Assembly: GCA_022844135.1 (NCBI GenBank)
Contig: JALHMG010000052.1
Location: forward strand, 1 to 33,784
Direction: 5' to 3'
Source of the DNA: Lysobacterales bacterium
Lineage (GTDB): Bacteria > Pseudomonadota > Gammaproteobacteria > Xanthomonadales > SZUA-5
DNA length: 33,784 bases
A program made the position numbers and the translations under genes. Numbering within the stretch: position 1 is the stretch's first letter; each line of letters starts with the position of its first letter. The notes under the pieces were generated by a model. That model ran no database searches, was not told where the DNA came from, and worked only from the letters and a program-made list of their open reading frames with translations. This document shows, in pieces, positions 24,858 through 32,623 of the stretch.

Positions 24858-27176
24858 ATGCGCTCGTTGGGTTGTCTACTGCTTATCGGTGTTTCGATGG
24901 CCAGTGCCGAATCGGGTTCTGGTGTGTCGTGGGTGGGGTCTCTCGTTGAGCCGACATCCAAGACCGTCGACATGCGCAGTCTGACGCCTTCGCCGGCGTG
25001 GCGCCCGGGCGATCCGATCGTCGACATTCCCAGGCGCATGGGTGGCGATTCCCCACAAGCTGAGGTTCCGTCCTTACCTCCGACAGGTCACGACCTGCTG
25101 GCAGATCGGCAACGCTTGCATCGTGGCGCTGCGCCATCGAACTTGTCCAGTCCGCTGATCAATATCAATACGATCGCCAACACCAATGTCAACCCCAACG
25201 ACCCGACCATGGATGTGGGTACCCTGCAGGTCGTCGTTGCAATCAACAGCCTTAACGGCGCCGAGTTTGTGGTTTACGACAAGATCACCGGCAGCACCGT
25301 CGTTCCGCGCTCCACGATGCGCCAACTGGGCGCCGGTTTTCCCTGCGGTACCAACGGTAATGGCGATGCGATTGTGCTGTTCGACGAGATCGCGTCGCGT
25401 TGGCTGCTGACGGAGTTTGCGCCCGGATCGAATGTGCTGTGTACCTATCTGAGCGATCGCGCCGACTTGTCGGGCACCGTCGTCTGGTCGCACTACGTGT
25501 TCAACACCCCCGGCTTTCCGGATTATCCAAAGTATGGCGTGTGGCCCAACGCGTATTTCGTCGCCGCCAATGAGGCGGGCACGTCGGGCGAACGGCCCGT
25601 GTATGCGCTCGATCGTTTGGCGATGTTGGCTTTTCAACCCGCTTCCTTGCAGCGTTTCACCACACCGCGACTCGCCGGATTCCTTTTCGAGGCGCTGCAG
25701 CCTGCGGACATCGCCGGGTCGGACCTGTTGCCATTGAGCATGCCCGGCCTGTTCCTGCGCCACTACGATGACGAGGCCCACGACCCGGCCAATAACGATC
25801 CCAAGCGCGACTTTCTGGAGCTTTTCGAGCTGCACGTCGACTTCGCCCAGCCAGCGAACTCTCGATTGGAAGGTCCGACACGATTTAAGGTTGCCGAGTT
25901 CAGTTCGAACCTCGTGAACCTTTCCACGTTCTTCGTTTTTCCGCAGCCCAACGGCATCCGGCTGGATGCGCTGCGCGAACAGGTCATGCATCGCGCGGTG
26001 TACAGGCGCTATCCGGGATACGAGTCGATTGTCGCCAACCACGTCACCGATTTGTTCCTTGGGCCGGAGTCGCTCTATCCCGACGACACCGGTGCCGTCC
26101 GTTGGTACGAATTGCGCCGCGGCGGTCAGGCCTCGGAATTGCTGACGACCGGCTTCGAAGCCAACGATACCGCCGGGCGTTGGGCGCTCCACCAACAAGG
26201 CACGTATGCACCCGAAGATGCGCCGGGCGTGCCCGCCGATCAGGCCGATCGCTGGATGGCGGCGATGTCGCTGGATGCCGTGGGCAACATCGGCATGGCC
26301 TACAACATCGTGCGCGATGGCAGCACGCCCATTCCGGCCGGCATTCGCTTCACCGGTCGACTGGCGTCCGATCCGCTCGGTGTCATGACTGCGCCGGAAA
26401 CCGTGATCGTGAACGGCAGCGGCAGCATCGGCGGCGCGCGCTGGGGCGACTACAACGATATGGGTGTCGATCCGGTCGACGGCTGCACGTTCTGGTTCGC
26501 CGGCAACTACACCAGCGGCGGGGCGCGTGCCAATCGGCTCGCCTCGTTCAAGTTCGACAACTGTGTCCGGCAGGGGATAGGGATGTCGCTGACGAACCCC
26601 AGCGTGGCGATCTGCGCGTCGCAAGCAACTCCAACGCTGGCGCCGCCGCTCGCGCTCGAAATGACGATGTCGCCCGGAATTGAGGGTCCGGTCGAGTTGT
26701 CGGTGCAAGCGCCATTGCCGCCTGGAATCAGCGTCAGCATCCAACCCGGTAACCTTACGCCACCGGGGCAAGCGACTGTGGTCGTCGGCGCGAACAATAC
26801 AGCCCCAAGTTTGTCGACGCTTTTCGTGGTGGGCAACGCGTCTGACTATTCGCAGCGCGCGCCGATCCTGGCCCGTGTCGCGACACAAATGCCGATCGCG
26901 CCCACGCTCACGGTGCCGCCGCCAGAGGCGACGAATGTGCAACTGGTGCCCACCTTCACCTGGGGCGGCGTGGCGCAGGCTACGAGCTATCGCATCGAGG
27001 TGGCACACAACATCACCTTCTCGCCGGTTTTCTTCGCCGAGTCGGTGACGAGCACCAGCCTGCGCTCACCCATCAGTCTGCCGCCATCGGCCACGCTTTT
27101 TTGGCGCGTCCGCGCGTCGAACGTCTGCGGCGATAGCGCCTACACGCTGGCCAGTTTCACAACTGCCGAGATGTGA
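24858..27176 (+). CDS. Large secreted protein with C-terminal fibronectin-III-like domain
   Basis: A 772-residue exported protein with a signal peptide ending about MASA (residue 17). The middle (about residues 85-580) is an unrecognised domain with ITGSTVVPRSTMRQLG, PDYPKYGVWPNAYFVAANEA and WGDYNDMGVDPVDGCTFWFAGNYTSGG, reminiscent of the solvent-exposed blades of a beta-propeller. Residues about 580-690 look like an Ig-type domain. The last 90 residues (PPPEATNVQLVPTFTWGG, YRIEVAHNITF, FWRVRASNVCG) resemble a fibronectin type III domain. A surface or extracellular binding/enzyme role is inferred. Such modular secreted proteins are common in Xanthomonadales. No catalytic motif identified. No ribosome binding site is evident at ATG 24858. 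Confidence 0.75.
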   Translation: MRSLGCLLLIGVSMASAESGSGVSWVGSLVEPTSKTVDMRSLTPSPAWRPGDPIVDIPRRMGGDSPQAEVPSLPPTGHDLLADRQRLHRGAAPSNLSSPLININTIANTNVNPNDPTMDVGTLQVVVAINSLNGAEFVVYDKITGSTVVPRSTMRQLGAGFPCGTNGNGDAIVLFDEIASRWLLTEFAPGSNVLCTYLSDRADLSGTVVWSHYVFNTPGFPDYPKYGVWPNAYFVAANEAGTSGERPVYALDRLAMLAFQPASLQRFTTPRLAGFLFEALQPADIAGSDLLPLSMPGLFLRHYDDEAHDPANNDPKRDFLELFELHVDFAQPANSRLEGPTRFKVAEFSSNLVNLSTFFVFPQPNGIRLDALREQVMHRAVYRRYPGYESIVANHVTDLFLGPESLYPDDTGAVRWYELRRGGQASELLTTGFEANDTAGRWALHQQGTYAPEDAPGVPADQADRWMAAMSLDAVGNIGMAYNIVRDGSTPIPAGIRFTGRLASDPLGVMTAPETVIVNGSGSIGGARWGDYNDMGVDPVDGCTFWFAGNYTSGGARANRLASFKFDNCVRQGIGMSLTNPSVAICASQATPTLAPPLALEMTMSPGIEGPVELSVQAPLPPGISVSIQPGNLTPPGQATVVVGANNTAPSLSTLFVVGNASDYSQRAPILARVATQMPIAPTLTVPPPEATNVQLVPTFTWGGVAQATSYRIEVAHNITFSPVFFAESVTSTSLRSPISLPPSATLFWRVRASNVCGDSAYTLASFTTAEM

Positions 27177-27604
27177 GTGCCATGACCCAGGAATCGACCA
27201 GCGCCGCCCCCGAATCGATCGACGTGCGAATCGATGTCTGGCTCTGGGCCGCACGCTTTTTCAAAACACGGTCGCTGGCCAAGCAGGCAATCGACAACGG
27301 GCGCATCGAGATCGACGGCGATCGGGTTAAACCAGCGCGCATTGTGCGTTGCGGGCAGTCGGTGCGCATTCGTCGCGGCGAAGTCACATTAACCGTGACC
27401 GTGCTCGCGCTTTCGGAGCGCCGCGGCGACGCCAAAAAGGCTGCAACCCTCTATCGGGAAACCGAAGCAAGCATTGCCGAGCGCGCCGCCAGCGCCCAGA
27501 ACCGCGCCGTCGATCGCGCCTCCTACTCGCCGCCGCCGGTCAAGCCCAGCAAGAAAGATCGGCGCAGCCTCAAGAATCTTCTCGATTATCACGGGCCGGG
27601 TTGA
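27173..27604 (+). CDS. hslR: Hsp15-like S4-domain RNA-binding protein
   Basis: A 143-residue basic protein with an S4 RNA-binding domain at about residues 18-80 (IDVRIDVWLWAARFFKTRSLAKQAIDNGRIEIDG) and a charged C-terminal tail, the layout of Hsp15. Hsp15 binds 50S subunits carrying stalled nascent chains and helps their reuse after heat shock. GTG 27173 overlaps the previous stop by GTGA; an ATG at 27182 is an alternative start. Tandem hairpins follow the stop. Confidence 0.9.
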   Translation: MSAMTQESTSAAPESIDVRIDVWLWAARFFKTRSLAKQAIDNGRIEIDGDRVKPARIVRCGQSVRIRRGEVTLTVTVLALSERRGDAKKAATLYRETEASIAERAASAQNRAVDRASYSPPPVKPSKKDRRSLKNLLDYHGPG

Positions 27605-27617
27605 ATTACGTTCGGGG

Positions 27618-27660
27618 ATGTCCTTTCGGGACATGCCGGGTGGTCCCTCAGGGGACCGCC
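27618..27660 (+). terminator. Tandem hairpins after hslR
   Basis: ATGTCC (27618-27623) pairs with GGACAT (27629-27634), and GGTGGTCCC (27639-27647) pairs with GGGACCGCC (27652-27660) with one G-T pair. They begin 13 bp after the hslR stop and probably slow or end transcription; there is no T-run. The rest of the spacer to 27810 shows nothing else I recognise. Confidence 0.5.
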
Positions 27661-27810
27661 GGGGCGATGTGGATGGCACGTGAGCCAACACCGTTTCCGC
27701 CCGACTGGGGTGCAGTGGTACCGGCAAGGCCGGCCCCTGACTAAAGGCGCCTGGAGGGCGGTCGATGTACGTCAAAACCGAGCGGCGCGCGAGCGATGTC
27801 GGGCTACAAG

Positions 27811-28551
27811 TCAACGAATCAGGATGCCTGGCTTCCGACCAACAATTACGGGGCACGCGGAGTCTGAAAATTCTACGTGGAATGTCAGCCCGGACGCTTC
27901 GATCTCGTGCCTGAGATCGCTAAGACCGATAACTCGAAGCTCCAATGTTGCACCGTCGCCGCCATGGAAGATGGGCTTGGGATCTAATTCTCGACGTCCT
28001 GACTCGAAACAGAGCTCAATTTCACGTGAGCGAGTTCGTCGTGAATTCACATTGAAAGAGACCAGTCCTGGGTAATGTTCGATCGTTGCGCCTTGCTTTA
28101 ATGGGACCGTAATGATGACGAATCCACCGGGGCGAAGCATTTGCGCCAGACCGTCCAGCGCTTGGCTTATCGGACCAATAACATGCTCCAAGACGTCCGA
28201 ACAGATGATGAAATCAAACGAGTTAATCTTGTCCGATTCCGGCTTTGCAGTGATATCGATCCTCGGGTCTTTGTGATAAAAAGTGTTTTTATAGCTGAAA
28301 ACATCGGCCAGGAAATTCGCGTAAACGCCGGCATCAGTGATGCCTATACCGCTTACTTCCTTACGTTGTGGCCACTTCGAAAGCGGCCCGGACATAGAAA
28401 GCCCTGCACCGAGGGCGCCAATTATGTTTCGAAAGCGTAGCGTTGAGCCGCATGCTGCGCATGATTTCGAGTCGCGAAGATCATGCTGTTCTGGAATTAC
28501 CGCTTGATGCCCGCAGATTCCACAATTCAAACTCTGCCGCGGGCTTGTCAT
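27811..28551 (-). CDS. SAM-dependent methyltransferase with N-terminal zinc ribbon
   Basis: A 246-residue class I methyltransferase. The N-terminus carries a likely zinc ribbon (CGICG and CAACG, about residues 10-35); the methyltransferase core shows FDFIICSDVLEHV, a conserved post-motif, and LRPGGFVIITVPL. The Asp-containing SAM loop (GIGITDAGVYANF) is unusual. Such ribbon-methyltransferases often occur with glycan-synthesis genes, but none is nearby. ATG 28551 is preferred; a TTG at 28596 would give 15 more residues. Base composition is visibly lower in GC than its surroundings, suggesting acquisition. The 101-residue gene upstream ends just before it on the same strand. Confidence 0.8.
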   Translation of the reverse strand: MTSPRQSLNCGICGHQAVIPEQHDLRDSKSCAACGSTLRFRNIIGALGAGLSMSGPLSKWPQRKEVSGIGITDAGVYANFLADVFSYKNTFYHKDPRIDITAKPESDKINSFDFIICSDVLEHVIGPISQALDGLAQMLRPGGFVIITVPLKQGATIEHYPGLVSFNVNSRRTRSREIELCFESGRRELDPKPIFHGGDGATLELRVIGLSDLRHEIEASGLTFHVEFSDSACPVIVGRKPGILIR

Positions 28552-28597
28552 TGCCCGCAGCAGGTATACACCCTGAAGTATGCTCTTCTTTAACAAA

Positions 28598-28903
28598 TCA
28601 GTCGAACCACATCAAAGGCATATCTGCATTCATGGAAAGCTTCCGGAAGCTTCCAGTGGCGTTTCCAATTACATCGACCGAATGGCAGCCTACTGAAAGA
28701 CTCTCCGAACCAGTCGCCAAATAGCTGGCACTTTTTGTAGGTGTGCTGACGGCGTGTGGTGCTGGACCGAGCTGTTGAACACCAAGACTGCCCTTATGCA
28801 GGCCATTCACTCTGATCTTCAACAAAACCGTGCCTCCACTATCATTCGAGTCGCCCAGGACACGCGAGAGTGGATACCCATCGAGTCTTGAGTCGAGAGC
28901 CAT
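28598..28903 (-). CDS. Small protein of unknown function
   Basis: A 101-residue protein, probably a single beta-sandwich domain: GTVLLKIRVNGLHKGSLGVQQLG, then SESLSVGCHSVDVIGNATGSF and a final DMPLMWFD. No signal peptide and one cysteine. The ATG is preceded by AAGGAG at a good distance, and that site sits in the loop of a small hairpin (28905-28921). It lies just upstream of the methyltransferase and shares its lower GC. I do not recognise a family. Confidence 0.6.
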   Translation of the reverse strand: MALDSRLDGYPLSRVLGDSNDSGGTVLLKIRVNGLHKGSLGVQQLGPAPHAVSTPTKSASYLATGSESLSVGCHSVDVIGNATGSFRKLSMNADMPLMWFD

Positions 28904-28904
28904 C

Positions 28905-28921
28905 TGACGCTCCTTGCGTCA
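28905..28921 (-). promoter_or_regulatory. Hairpin presenting the ribosome binding site
   Basis: On the minus strand TGACGC-AAGGA-GCGTCA is a perfect 6-bp stem whose loop is the Shine-Dalgarno core, ending 1 base before the ATG at 28903. It could modulate initiation of the small gene. Confidence 0.45.
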
Positions 28922-29089
28922 ATTTTAGGCTCAGTTGCACTTGGCAAGCGAACTTGGGGGGCGCCAGAAAAAGCCGGAAGCAAAAGCGCCGAGTGCAGCT
29001 CGACGTTCCACAAGCTGCGCTTGCCAAATCGTCGGCGCACGGCGGACCAATGCGCGTCAGGCGTCGAAGCCCGACAGCGAGCGCGCTAA

Positions 29090-29335
29090 CCCGCATATTT
29101 CATGAGGTCGCAATGAAATGGCTTAGTTTCGTTGTTGCAGCCCGGAAATCATCGAGTTGGTCGTACTGACAGAGTGTTCGCTGCCATTTCCTCGCTAACA
29201 CGGCCCTCGCTCGTTCTTTGCGCCGGACTCTTCGTTGCTCGTCGTCGCAATGGAACAACCATTCCTTCTCCTCCCGCCTCGATTCCGGCGCAAAGCCCTT
29301 CGCGATCTTCCGCGTTCCCTCATGAAATATGCGGG
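29090..29335. mobile_element. Candidate 246-bp MITE with 18-bp terminal inverted repeats
   Basis: CCCGCATATTTCATGAGG (29090-29107) and its exact inverse CCTCATGAAATATGCGGG (29318-29335) bound 210 bp without a supportable gene. Each arm is flanked outward by TAA-containing sequence (GCTAA before, GCTAA after). Ends of this kind resemble those of IS1380-type insertion sequences, from memory, so this may be a non-autonomous derivative or a deleted element. It lies in the 527-bp gap (28904-29430), of which the remaining parts show nothing I recognise. Confidence 0.6.
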
Positions 29336-29430
29336 CTAACCAGACACGAAAGCGGGAACCCGATGCACAACAAGCCGGGCCATGGCTGGCCCGGCTTCTG
29401 AGCACTCGAATCTAGTCGTTGGTTTCAGGT

Positions 29431-30831
29431 CTACGGACACGTTGCCGGTTGCGAATCGAGCAGCACCGCTGCCGGGGCGGAGATCAAGCCCGGCACGAAG
29501 GTGCGGATGTTCCAGTTGACTTGCTCGTTGGCGCGCATCACTTTGCTGGCGATGGTCGCGACGGGTTTCAGGTCGGCCGGATTGCATTTGACGAAGGCGC
29601 GTTGCAGCGGCTGTGCAACACCATTCTGGGTGATCGTGAAGGCGCCATCGTAGTGGCGGGTCATGTTGCTGGTGCTCGTCGAGCAGGTGCGGCCGCCGGG
29701 GTAGTTGGTGACTTGCAGGCGTGCGATCACGCAGCGGCCGGTGCGGTTGACGGCACTGAAACCCAGGCTGTATTCGGCGCCGTAGTTGGCGGTCGACCAT
29801 GGGTCGCTGTCGCGCCCTTCAGTGGTGCCTGAGGTGTTGGTGTGGTAGTAGCGGATTGCATTGCTGCGCTGCGAGTCGCTGCTCGGCGTGGCGGTGCTCG
29901 GGTTCATCACGCAGCTCGATCCGCTTTGCATGTTCGGCGGCGCGGCGAGGTATTTCCAGCCCGTCGTTGAGGTCGATTGCGTGATATCGATGGTCGTGCT
30001 GCCGGACCAGCGTTCGAACTGGTAGAAGCCCGCCGGACGTCCCCAGCCGATGCTGTTGCTATCGGTGCAGGGTGCGCCACCGACGACCGTCGCGGTGGTC
30101 GCGACATTGCCCCACGCATAGGCGCGTCTGCTCAAGGTGTTGGCGAGCGCAACCGAGCCATTCGCAGCGCTGGTGGCGACCACGCGCACTCTCAAGCAGC
30201 CGCTGGTGGCGCGAACCTTGATGCGCGCGTCCAGAGAGTTGCCGGGGTTGCCGCGCAGGTTAGCGAGCGCGAACACGCTGTTGATGGTTTGCCCGGCGAT
30301 GTTGACGAAGCGCGAGCCGTTATTGTTGGTCGAGTTGCTGAACCAGTTCGGCAGCGTGCCGGTGAGCGAGGCCAGCGACACCGAATACGACGGACTCTGG
30401 CCCGGATCAAGCGAGCCGGCGGTGCCGATGTAGTCGGCCTGACTGATCGCGGCGCCGTAAGCGTTGAAAGTCGCCGAGCCGCTCGCGGGTTCCACGAGCA
30501 CATAGACGCGCTCGACCTGCGCATCGCTGCCGCTGGGGCGGGCCAGCAGATGGTGCATGTAGAACGCGAATTCACGCAGCGAGCCGGCCGGGCAAGCTGA
30601 ATCCAGTGTGCCGTTGGTCAAATCGCGGCGCACGGTGCCTGCGACGGCAGGCGTCATCGGCTCGCTGCCGAGAAGCAAGCCTTCGCGGCTCACGGCTTCC
30701 GGGTTATTGCTGATGACCAGCGGTTTGCCGTCCATGGTGCCGGGCATCGCGCGCAGGGTGTTGTAAGCGGGTTGCGCCAATGCCGATCCGGCAAGGCACA
30801 GCGAGGCAAGCAGCAGACTTTCGCGAAACAT
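29431..30831 (-). CDS. Large secreted protein of unknown function
   Basis: A 466-residue exported protein. The start at 30831 is fixed by GGAGGA a few bases upstream and a clear signal peptide ending GSALAQ (about residue 20). The mature protein is rich in Ser, Thr, Asn and Gly, with several cysteines (CPAGS, GCLRVRV, PCTDSN, CVMNPS, CNPAD, final TCP) that could form disulphides. Recurrent beta-type segments such as FAFYMHHLLARPSGSDAQVERVYVLVEP suggest a multi-domain beta protein. No enzyme motif is seen. Function unknown. Confidence 0.75.
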   Translation of the reverse strand: MFRESLLLASLCLAGSALAQPAYNTLRAMPGTMDGKPLVISNNPEAVSREGLLLGSEPMTPAVAGTVRRDLTNGTLDSACPAGSLREFAFYMHHLLARPSGSDAQVERVYVLVEPASGSATFNAYGAAISQADYIGTAGSLDPGQSPSYSVSLASLTGTLPNWFSNSTNNNGSRFVNIAGQTINSVFALANLRGNPGNSLDARIKVRATSGCLRVRVVATSAANGSVALANTLSRRAYAWGNVATTATVVGGAPCTDSNSIGWGRPAGFYQFERWSGSTTIDITQSTSTTGWKYLAAPPNMQSGSSCVMNPSTATPSSDSQRSNAIRYYHTNTSGTTEGRDSDPWSTANYGAEYSLGFSAVNRTGRCVIARLQVTNYPGGRTCSTSTSNMTRHYDGAFTITQNGVAQPLQRAFVKCNPADLKPVATIASKVMRANEQVNWNIRTFVPGLISAPAAVLLDSQPATCP

Positions 30832-31001
30832 GACGTCCTCCAGGTGTGGTTGAAACTGGAGGTATGCTGGCAAAAGCGCGTTTACAGTTCTTTCGAAAAT
30901 TCGAGAGACGATTGCAGGAATTCGATGCCGCCGGGATGAAGAGGCATTGGGCCAAAGCGAGAGGCGAAACGATCGGTCCGGCAGAGCAGGGTATGGCAAG
31001 A

Positions 31002-31028
31002 GCGAGTCCGGACACGTGCCGGACTCGC
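31002..31028 (-). terminator. Terminator-like hairpin after the roadblock operon
   Basis: GCGAGTCCGG (31002-31011) and CCGGACTCGC (31019-31028) form a perfect 10-bp stem with a 7-base loop. It lies 54 bp past the stop of the last roadblock gene and, read on the minus strand, is followed by TCTTGCC. The rest of 30832-31081 shows no gene. Confidence 0.6.
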
Positions 31029-31081
31029 GACTTCAGGAACGCACCGGAAGCTGTTTGAGCAACGGCTTGCGCCTCAACGCT

Positions 31082-31441
31082 TCAGGAGAAATCGAGGGCT
31101 TTTTCGAAGCTCTTCAACTCGTGGCGCGACATTGCCAGATTGGCTTTGGCGCGATCCAACACCACGTACAAGAACAGCTTGTCGTTGCGCTCCAGCGGGC
31201 GGATCAAGTGGTACTGCTTGCCCAGCGTAATCAAAATATCCTCGATCGAGTCGTTCAGCTTCAAGGCGCCAGCGACGCGGCGCTTGGCCTTGACAACCTC
31301 GGAGTTGCCGGCGGCCGCGACTTCAAGGTTGATCGATCCGCCGCCGACCGTGGCCAACGCCAAACCGCTGTCGCTATCGACCAGGCACGCAGCCACGAAG
31401 CCGTCGATCGAGGAAAGGCCGCTCAAATCCAACTTTGCCAT
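31082..31441 (-). CDS. Roadblock/LC7 domain protein 1
   Basis: A 119-residue protein consisting of one roadblock/LC7 domain: an opening helix and GFVAACLVDSDSGLALA, then the two-strand KLFLYVVLDRAKANLAMSRHELK segment. These domains dimerise and, in bacteria, act as partners or GTPase-activating proteins for small Ras-like GTPases such as MglA. It is the last gene of a minus-strand run behind a second roadblock gene and a GTPase gene, which supports that role. Confidence 0.8.
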   Translation of the reverse strand: MAKLDLSGLSSIDGFVAACLVDSDSGLALATVGGGSINLEVAAAGNSEVVKAKRRVAGALKLNDSIEDILITLGKQYHLIRPLERNDKLFLYVVLDRAKANLAMSRHELKSFEKALDFS

Positions 31442-31512
31442 TTGCTTTCTCCTTCAAGTAATCCGCTGACGGCGGATGGCGTTGCGACCGCAGTCGCTAA
31501 TTCGTTGACCAC

Positions 31513-31938
31513 TCAGCCCTTCAAATTGGCCGCGAGCCACTCGTCGAGCTCCCGCCCGATGGTGCTCGCGGTTCCGCGCGTTTCGTGCAGCAGAATTCCA
31601 AGGTTGGTGTTGTTGCGCGCCAGGGTTCCGACCACCAGCAACTCGCGCTCGGCAGGCACGCGTTGCAACAGCAGTATTCCGCCGAGTGCGCTGACGACCA
31701 CAAACTGAGATCGCCCGATCTTTACTTCGCGCCCAATCGTTTCGCCCAGCGCAACCATCGAGCCGGCCATGGCCGACACTCGCTGCGGGTCGGCCTCGTT
31801 ATCGACGACGCTGGACACCAGGCGACCGTCGACCGTTGCGATGACACAGCCGATCACGCCCGGGACCCGCCCGTGGAGAGAGGCGACTTCGCGGTCGAAA
31901 GCCTTCTTCAATGACTCTGGGATTGCGCGGGACATCAT
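31513..31938 (-). CDS. Roadblock/LC7 domain protein 2
   Basis: A 141-residue roadblock/LC7 protein: GVIGCVIATVDGRLVSS, SAMAGSMVALGETIGREV, FVVVSALGGILLLQRV and ELLVVGTLARNNTNLGILL are the expected strands and helices. Proteins of this kind (as MglB) regulate or bind small GTPases. Two tandem ATGs exist; 31938 is the first. It lies 71 bp before roadblock gene 1 and 85 bp after the GTPase gene. Confidence 0.85.
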   Translation of the reverse strand: MMSRAIPESLKKAFDREVASLHGRVPGVIGCVIATVDGRLVSSVVDNEADPQRVSAMAGSMVALGETIGREVKIGRSQFVVVSALGGILLLQRVPAERELLVVGTLARNNTNLGILLHETRGTASTIGRELDEWLAANLKG

Positions 31939-32023
31939 CGTCGGATCTTCTCAATGGACGGCCAGATCGAAACGCTACGCTCGAAAGCGAGCCGGCCGCA
32001 CGCTGCTGCGAGCTGCGACGTGT

Positions 32024-32623
32024 TCATGAACCTCCTCGTGGCGCTGCCGCCCGCACAAAGCCAAGCCAGTCATCGACGGCTTCGGCATGCTCTTCGGTCG
32101 CCTCGATCTGCTGGAACAAAACCTCGAGTACATCGAGCACGTCCTGACGCCGGCGGACATCGGCCGGCATCACCGGCACCAACAGCCCAAGTTGGTCCAG
32201 TGCTGTCGCAAAATCGTCGAGTGTCGGCCTTGGATGCGTGTCCATGCGCCCGACTGCCACGATCGCCGCGCCTGCGTCGGCCAATTCGCGGAAGGCCCCC
32301 AGGTATTTCAAGAGGTCGGCGATCGGGTCCGGTCGGGAGTTGTCGATGAGAACCACAACGCCCAGCGCACCCTCCGCCATGATCGACCACATGAAATCGA
32401 ATCGGACTTGTCCGGGTGTGCCATACAGCCGCAACTTCTCGCCAATGCCCAGCGTCAACTCGCCGTAATCGAGCGCAACGGTGGTATCTGTCTTGTCGAA
32501 CTCGGCACGATCGGTGTTGGCGACGTCGGTCAGAATCGGCTCGATCTCACTGATCGAGCGAATCGCGGTGGTCTTGCCAGCGCCCATGGAGCCGGCGAAC
32601 ACGAGCTTGATCTCCCGGCTCAT
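32024..32623 (-). CDS. Small Ras-like GTPase (MglA-like)
   Basis: A 199-residue P-loop protein of the bacterial Ras-like/MglA-type group. G1 is GSMGAGKTT (residues 11-19); the Walker-B region reads LRLYGTPGQVRF, with TPGQ where Ras has DTAGQ, as in MglA; the base-recognition motif is VGRMD rather than NKxD, which weakens certainty on guanine specificity. ATG 32623 overlaps the preceding gene by ATGA and replaces a longer frame. With two roadblock proteins downstream and a large unknown protein upstream it forms an MglA/MglB-like module, probably setting polarity or regulating a surface system. Confidence 0.85.
   Translation of the reverse strand: MSREIKLVFAGSMGAGKTTAIRSISEIEPILTDVANTDRAEFDKTDTTVALDYGELTLGIGEKLRLYGTPGQVRFDFMWSIMAEGALGVVVLIDNSRPDPIADLLKYLGAFRELADAGAAIVAVGRMDTHPRPTLDDFATALDQLGLLVPVMPADVRRRQDVLDVLEVLFQQIEATEEHAEAVDDWLGFVRAAAPRGGS

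Noticed and set aside
25074-27008. Minus-strand reading frame of 644 codons
   Set aside because: It mirrors the 772-residue secreted protein, which has a signal peptide and fibronectin-like end; the antisense product is Arg/His/Gln-rich without domains.
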